This document shows positions 63,154 through 64,000 of a stretch of 64,000 nucleotides of DNA, in pieces. The notes beneath the pieces were generated by a model. That model did not search any database and was not told the DNA's origin. It saw nothing but the letters and a program-made list of their open reading frames with translations. The DNA comes from Fibrobacteria bacterium (GTDB taxonomy: Bacteria; Fibrobacterota; Fibrobacteria; UBA11236; JADFYW01). The translations under genes were made by a program, and so were the position numbers. The stretch is from assembly GCA_015232855.1 (NCBI GenBank), contig JADFYW010000006.1, positions 1-64,000 of the forward strand, read 5' to 3'. Numbering within the stretch: position 1 is the stretch's first letter; each line of letters opens with the position of its first letter.

Positions 63154-63289
63154 ATTCTGGTTCATACAGAACTAAATCGCAAGAACTGTACCAATTTTAT
63201 TTTAACAAATACAGCTGAATTTTTCTTAATGAAGCAACTTATGTATCAATATCAATAATAAATACAGAAAGATTGTATCATCATTGATA

Positions 63290-64000
63290 CTAAGGAGCTT
63301 CTTTTTTTGGAGGAACTAAATCAGGAGGCCACTGAATTTCCACTTCCGTGCGCTTACCAGGAGTTATTACCACTGTATCCTCAAGATTACCACGAGCTTC
63401 CTGGGCCGACCAGGGTGCCAGACTACCGGGATCCCATTGATTGTTTATGTTTTTATCATGGAAATATTCTACAAGATATTTCCCAGCGGGGACTTGTTTA
63501 ATATCATGACGGTTTTGGGGCTTCACACCATAAGTAAACTCCCGCTTCCACGACAAGTGCTTAAGGATTACAGTCCAGGGCTTGCGATCACCGGGCTGCA
63601 TTATTTCACATGTCCCCCAGTTACTGTCATTGGGGAGAGTAAAAGAGCCTAGCAGCACTTTTTTAAACCCTGGTTTAGAGTCAATGATTGATGTATCTGC
63701 GGTATCTTTAACCGGAATACTATCAAGCATTGTGTCCATAGTGTCGGGTGCAGATTCTTTTATATCTGCGCCAGATACCGTGGTATCTCTCTTATAAGCT
63801 ATTGCATTACTATCTGTCTCCAGAGTATCCCCAGTCACTTTCGATGATTCTGATATCGTATCAACAGGGATGGGTAAGAGTTGCTCAATCATAATGGATT
63901 GGCCTTTTAAGGGCAGCGGCTTACCGGGGGATATTTCAAGGGAAAAAACATGGTGATTTTTTCGGATAAGATCACAAAGGACCGTATCAGACCCTGACTG
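63290..64000 (-). CDS. C-terminal part of Ig-like (SbsA/Big_5-type) envelope protein (5' end beyond window)
   Basis: The frame is open from 64000 to the TAG at 63292-63290, about 236 codons; an internal ATG at 63892 is not the true start. The visible part holds a Ser/Thr/Asp-rich linker (about 45-115 of the visible part) and the closing segment LPAGKYLVEYF-like (VPAGKYLVEYFHDKNINNQWD, then a basic-proline end). This matches the last domain of Bacteroidota/Fibrobacterota Ig-like lipoproteins (SbsA_Ig/Big_5), whose ends read GKY-x-L-R-x-x-x-D-x-N-x-N-G-x-W-D. The linker within such a domain pair is unusual. The call rests on the C-terminal motif. Confidence 0.7.
   Translation of the reverse strand, partial: QSGSDTVLCDLIRKNHHVFSLEISPGKPLPLKGQSIMIEQLLPIPVDTISESSKVTGDTLETDSNAIAYKRDTTVSGADIKESAPDTMDTMLDSIPVKDTADTSIIDSKPGFKKVLLGSFTLPNDSNWGTCEIMQPGDRKPWTVILKHLSWKREFTYGVKPQNRHDIKQVPAGKYLVEYFHDKNINNQWDPGSLAPWSAQEARGNLEDTVVITPGKRTEVEIQWPPDLVPPKKEAP

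Noticed and set aside
63271..63290. GTATCA-TCAT-TGATAC hairpin at the end of the right-edge gene as a terminator
   Set aside because: The stem is only six pairs, overlaps the stop codon and has no T-run on the minus strand.
1..64000. Integrase, transposase or tRNA gene marking a mobile element
   Set aside because: Both strands were read for recombinase motifs and tRNA-like ends; none was found within the window, so the island claim rests on the direct repeat alone.

Overview
The window most likely comes from a member of the Fibrobacterota, probably of the Chitinivibrionia / Chitinispirillum side. The main clue is a FISUMP (Fibrobacter succinogenes major paralogous) domain protein at 28.3-29.3 kb. 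Supporting clues are many secreted proteins with a carboxypeptidase-regulatory-like domain or a sorting-tail-like beta module (G-x-Y-x-x-x-V / 'D-x-x-G-R' type), a pectate-lyase/B-lectin fusion, and a large Bacteroidota-style alpha-2-macroglobulin. This is a placement by gene content, not by phylogeny. No rRNA, tRNA or CRISPR array was seen.

Layout. 1-3.3 kb (minus): two secreted carbohydrate-active proteins. The first is cut by the window edge: a pectate-lyase-3 beta-helix behind a B-lectin domain. The second is a NodB-like deacetylase-type protein. 3.6-4.8 kb: a Fic AMP-transferase, apparently leaderless, behind a phased GCAATA operator array. 4.9-11.3 kb: housekeeping genes cysS, clpP and ftsY, then a lipoprotein, an RNase II-type exoribonuclease, a NUDT6-like Nudix hydrolase and (minus) a DUF2007/zinc-ribbon protein. 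11.8-18.1 kb: a putative catabolic cluster with a BKACE (DUF849) enzyme, a type IV RuBisCO-like protein (RLP) and a four-carbon-acid-sugar kinase (DUF1537), followed by a lipoprotein and a GlcG/HbpS-like protein. Near-identical GTATAC palindromes lie upstream of its first and last genes. 18.4-22.7 kb: MarC and bifunctional PutA.

22.7-34.1 kb is accessory territory: surface proteins, repeated promoter-like segments, a decayed fragment of a putA paralogue, and a fragment of the 3' end of an alpha-2-macroglobulin gene. Two von Willebrand factor A genes (one with a VIT domain) follow. 34.4-41.7 kb is a complete type I restriction-modification operon (hsdM-hsdS-AlbA_2 ATPase-like-hsdR). 41.8-47.9 kb (minus) is the 2051-residue alpha-2-macroglobulin. 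The segment from 29.65 to 41.86 kb, holding both VWA genes and the restriction system, is bounded by a ~70-bp direct repeat made from the alpha-2-macroglobulin 3' end, as an inserted island would be.

48.4-56.2 kb is a second envelope cluster: two tandem leucine-rich-repeat proteins with a shared cysteine cap, a CsgG-like/beta-barrel outer-membrane protein, a lipoprotein, a SRPBCC protein and an enlarged signal peptidase I. 56.4-63.1 kb: a Cof-type HAD phosphatase, a secreted repeat protein, an M14 carboxypeptidase, a DUF3332 lipoprotein and a zinc ABC transporter (znuA-znuC-znuB). The right edge holds the C-terminal part of an Ig-like (SbsA/Big_5-type) envelope protein on the minus strand.

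The best candidates for something undescribed are (i) the BKACE-RLP-kinase cluster with its shared palindromic operator, which looks like a catabolic route for a branched or 3-oxo sugar acid; (ii) the LRR-LRR-CsgG/barrel envelope operon; and (iii) the 12-kb segment bounded by the alpha-2-macroglobulin 3'-end repeat. All calls rest on reading the sequence; no database search was run.
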